From DASYYE01 sp035946955 (lineage in GTDB: Bacteria; Actinomycetota; Actinomycetes; Streptosporangiales; Streptosporangiaceae), in contig DASYYE010000286.1 in the NCBI GenBank assembly GCA_035946955.1, positions 1 to 6,919 of the forward strand: 6,919 nucleotides of DNA, in the 5' to 3' direction. Of the stretch, positions 5,332 to 6,919 are shown piece by piece. The position numbers and the translations under genes were made by a program. The notes below the pieces were generated by a model that saw only the letters and a list, made by a program, of their open reading frames with translations, was not told the DNA's origin and made no database searches. Positions within the stretch are counted from its first letter, which is position 1, and each line of letters begins with the position of its first letter.

Positions 5332-6414
5332 ATGAAAGGGCAACGGCAGGAAGCTGGGGATGGTTCTCAGCAGATCCAGGCTGAAAATGTGTATGTCATC
5401 CAAGGGGTAACAGAGGAGCGTGCAGTTGAAATCTCGCGTAAGCAGGCATACCTCGTTGTCAGGGAGCTGACCGATGAAGCAAGAGAGGAAGCCGAGCGCC
5501 GGATTGCCAGCTTGGAAGACAAGCTGATTGCAGAACTAACGGCCAAGAACGGGCTCCAGGCGTTTGCAGATCCTGGGTTCCAGGTCTTGCTACGAAGGTC
5601 GCAGTTGCAGGCCGCATCAACCTCAGAGGATTCCGATCACGAACTGCTGTCAAAACTTTTGGTCGAGCGGGCTAATGAGAGCGTCAAGCCTGTGCACATG
5701 GTGGTATCCCAGGCGGTTGATGTGATCGATAAAATCGACACCCTAGCGCTCAGCGGACTCACTGGGATCTGGTTCGTGGCGTTGCTCTTTCCGGCACGAC
5801 CAGATCCCGAGCTCGGCTTGAAACTAATAGATGAGCTGGTTTCCAAAATTTTTCACGGGCAAGAGTTGCCCGACGGAACTAGGGACGGATGGCTTCAGCG
5901 TCTGGACATCTTGGATTGCATTCGCTACTACCCAAACCAGCCACTATCACGGTGGCACATGCCTTTGACGCAAGCCCTGCCAGGTTATGTCAGTAAAGGT
6001 GTGTCACGGGATGACGCCGAGGACATTCGCCGACGACTGGATTCTGTTCTTCCTGGCCTCGCAGATGAGCTTGTTCCTCATCCATTCCTTGACGATCATT
6101 ACCGGATTAATGCCGGAAATTCCCAAGAATTCGTCAATAGGGTAGTTCAGCGGGCTGGCCCAGTAGAGATGGGGGAGTTGCTTCGCATCCTGCACGACGC
6201 GAGAGTAGATATGACCAACGCCGAGGCGATTGGAGCTATGGGGCGCTACATTAGCGAGAACCTTCCCAACCTGGAGAGGCTACGCTCTTGGTGGGATTCT
6301 ATGCAGACGGGCCTTTCTCCGACACCGGTCGGGGTGGCGATTGCCTACTGTAACGCTAAGCGCTTTGACCCAATGGCTGGGTTGCCGTTGCTGTCCGAAA
6401 TGGTAGGCAACTGA
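5332..6414 (+). CDS. LPO_1073/Vpar_1526-like protein of unknown function, motif-paired with the membrane protein
   Basis: The 360-residue product opens with the motif QRQEAGDGSQQIQA (4-17) and a short strand NVYVIQ (19-24). A charged, mostly helical segment follows (27-73, Glu/Arg/Lys-rich), then ELLSKLLVER (104-113), a pattern I associate with the uncharacterised LPO_1073/Vpar_1526-type proteins, which also begin with such a motif. Residues 137-154 are hydrophobic (LSGLTGIWFVALLF) but hold a Trp and lack basic flanks, so a buried helix is likelier than a membrane helix. The rest (160-360) looks alpha-helical with no nuclease, ATPase or protease motif that I can find. It ends TGATAG, two stops in a row. 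Many third positions are A or T, unlike the core genes, suggesting transfer. Joint expression with the anchor gene suggests one complex. Family assignment comes from memory and is moderate; the function is unknown. Confidence 0.7.
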   Translation: MKGQRQEAGDGSQQIQAENVYVIQGVTEERAVEISRKQAYLVVRELTDEAREEAERRIASLEDKLIAELTAKNGLQAFADPGFQVLLRRSQLQAASTSEDSDHELLSKLLVERANESVKPVHMVVSQAVDVIDKIDTLALSGLTGIWFVALLFPARPDPELGLKLIDELVSKIFHGQELPDGTRDGWLQRLDILDCIRYYPNQPLSRWHMPLTQALPGYVSKGVSRDDAEDIRRRLDSVLPGLADELVPHPFLDDHYRINAGNSQEFVNRVVQRAGPVEMGELLRILHDARVDMTNAEAIGAMGRYISENLPNLERLRSWWDSMQTGLSPTPVGVAIAYCNAKRFDPMAGLPLLSEMVGN

Positions 6415-6433
6415 TAGTTCATACCTCGCGCGG

Positions 6434-6450
6434 CTGGGATAGTGCCCCAG
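6434..6450 (+). terminator. Weak hairpin after the 360-residue gene
   Basis: CTGGG (6434-6438) can pair with CCCAG (6446-6450) around 7 nt, 20 bp after the stop. The stem is short and followed only by TTT (6457-6459), so it is at best a weak terminator. It overlaps a possible GTG start (6442) of the next gene. Confidence 0.15.
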
Positions 6451-6507
6451 TGGCGGTTTCATATGCGGCGTTGTACGCTACCCAGACGAATCGTAACGTG
6501 GTTTACA

Positions 6508-6919
6508 ATGACTGAAGGCCATAGCCCTCCCGTTCTATCAACGGCTGGTTGTGCGTTCTGCGGCGAGCCATGGACGAAAGCGCGTAAGTCCTGGGAGCAT
6601 GTCTGGCCACAGTGGCTGCGCAAGTACGCAGGCATCGTTCCACCTTGGAAGACAACCAAGAGTCTCGGGATAGATTTCGACGTAGGTAGTCAGGAATTCC
6701 TAGAGATCCCCCTCGTCGCTGTTACGCACAGGTCATCGCTACTTAACTTGCGGACTCGACATGTCTGCCGTTCATGCAACGGCGGTTGGATGAGCCGACT
6801 GGAGGAAGCTGCCAAGCCCTGGATTTTGGCCCTGTCTGACGCGGCTGAGAGCGACCGCACGATCATGCTTAGCCGAGAAGCGGCTCGTTATATCGCATTG
6901 TGGGCCCAGAAGACTGCCG
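6508..6919 (+). CDS. HNH-like zinc-motif protein, partial (cut by the window end)
   Basis: At least 137 residues are encoded and the frame runs off the right edge. The visible part has CAFC (15-18), EHVWPQWL (30-37) and CRSCNGGWMSRLE (87-99). This CxxC...EH...CxxCN order is the layout of HNH/treble-clef nuclease-like proteins: paired cysteines hold zinc, H31 is the likely catalytic histidine and N91 the HNH asparagine. The continuation LSREAARYIALWAQKTA matches the helical part of a conserved hypothetical family I recall with this motif set. The ATG at 6508 is the nearest start to the motif but lacks a clear ribosome binding site. In-frame ATG 6463 (GGCGG 6 nt upstream) and GTG 6442 are alternatives; an in-frame TAG at 6415 limits the extension. 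Island-type composition links it to the preceding operon. Nuclease activity is inferred, not shown. Confidence 0.7.
   Translation, partial: MTEGHSPPVLSTAGCAFCGEPWTKARKSWEHVWPQWLRKYAGIVPPWKTTKSLGIDFDVGSQEFLEIPLVAVTHRSSLLNLRTRHVCRSCNGGWMSRLEEAAKPWILALSDAAESDRTIMLSREAARYIALWAQKTA

Noticed and set aside
5740..5795. Membrane helix in the 360-residue protein
   Set aside because: The hydrophobic run is about 17 residues, contains Trp and small residues, has no basic flank and lies within an otherwise soluble helical protein; a buried helix is likelier.

Overview
The window is high-GC, with many GTG starts, strongly G/C-ending codons and clear AGGAGG-type ribosome binding sites. Its left three quarters match a chromosomal neighbourhood that is conserved in Actinobacteria: a PimB'-type mannosyltransferase, an NlpC/P60 hydrolase with an N-terminal coiled coil, a tiny CxxC/CxxC protein, a DEDDh 3'-5' exonuclease and a stand-alone Lrp/AsnC ligand-binding domain. 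Mycobacterium tuberculosis has the comparable run Rv2188c (pimB'), Rv2190c (ripC) and Rv2191. A Streptosporangiales-like or Streptomyces-like actinobacterium fits best; I cannot name a species.

Layout. At 138-2856 three minus-strand genes read leftward: the CxxC protein, then the secreted peptidoglycan hydrolase after a 325-bp leader rich in hairpins, then PimB' 30 bp further on. The two larger genes serve the cell envelope (wall hydrolysis and mannosylation of phosphatidylinositol). At 2857-3295 lies a divergent intergenic region holding a GTGA-N6-TCAC (CRP-like) palindrome, a CCACGTGG palindrome and an array of 15 degenerate 15-bp repeats that ends on the exonuclease start codon. At 3296-4322 the plus-strand exonuclease and Lrp-like genes overlap by 32 bp. 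At 4363-5028 is the C-terminal part of a DUF222/13E12-type HNH nuclease gene on the minus strand, broken by two opposite frameshifts and missing its 5' half.

From about 5050 to the right edge the base composition changes: less GC, mixed third codon positions, AT-rich patches. This looks like an accessory island that begins next to the nuclease relic. It holds a two-gene operon, a 62-residue single-pass membrane protein followed 2 bp later by a 360-residue soluble protein, and then an HNH-like zinc-motif gene cut off by the window end. The C-terminus of the membrane protein and the N-terminus of the 360-residue protein share the motif QRQxAGxxSxQxQ (8 of 14 positions identical). I infer that this motif lets the two proteins assemble. 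The 360-residue protein resembles the uncharacterised LPO_1073/Vpar_1526-type family. This pair is the best candidate in the window for an undescribed, possibly defence-related, membrane-associated system; no function is shown by the sequence itself.
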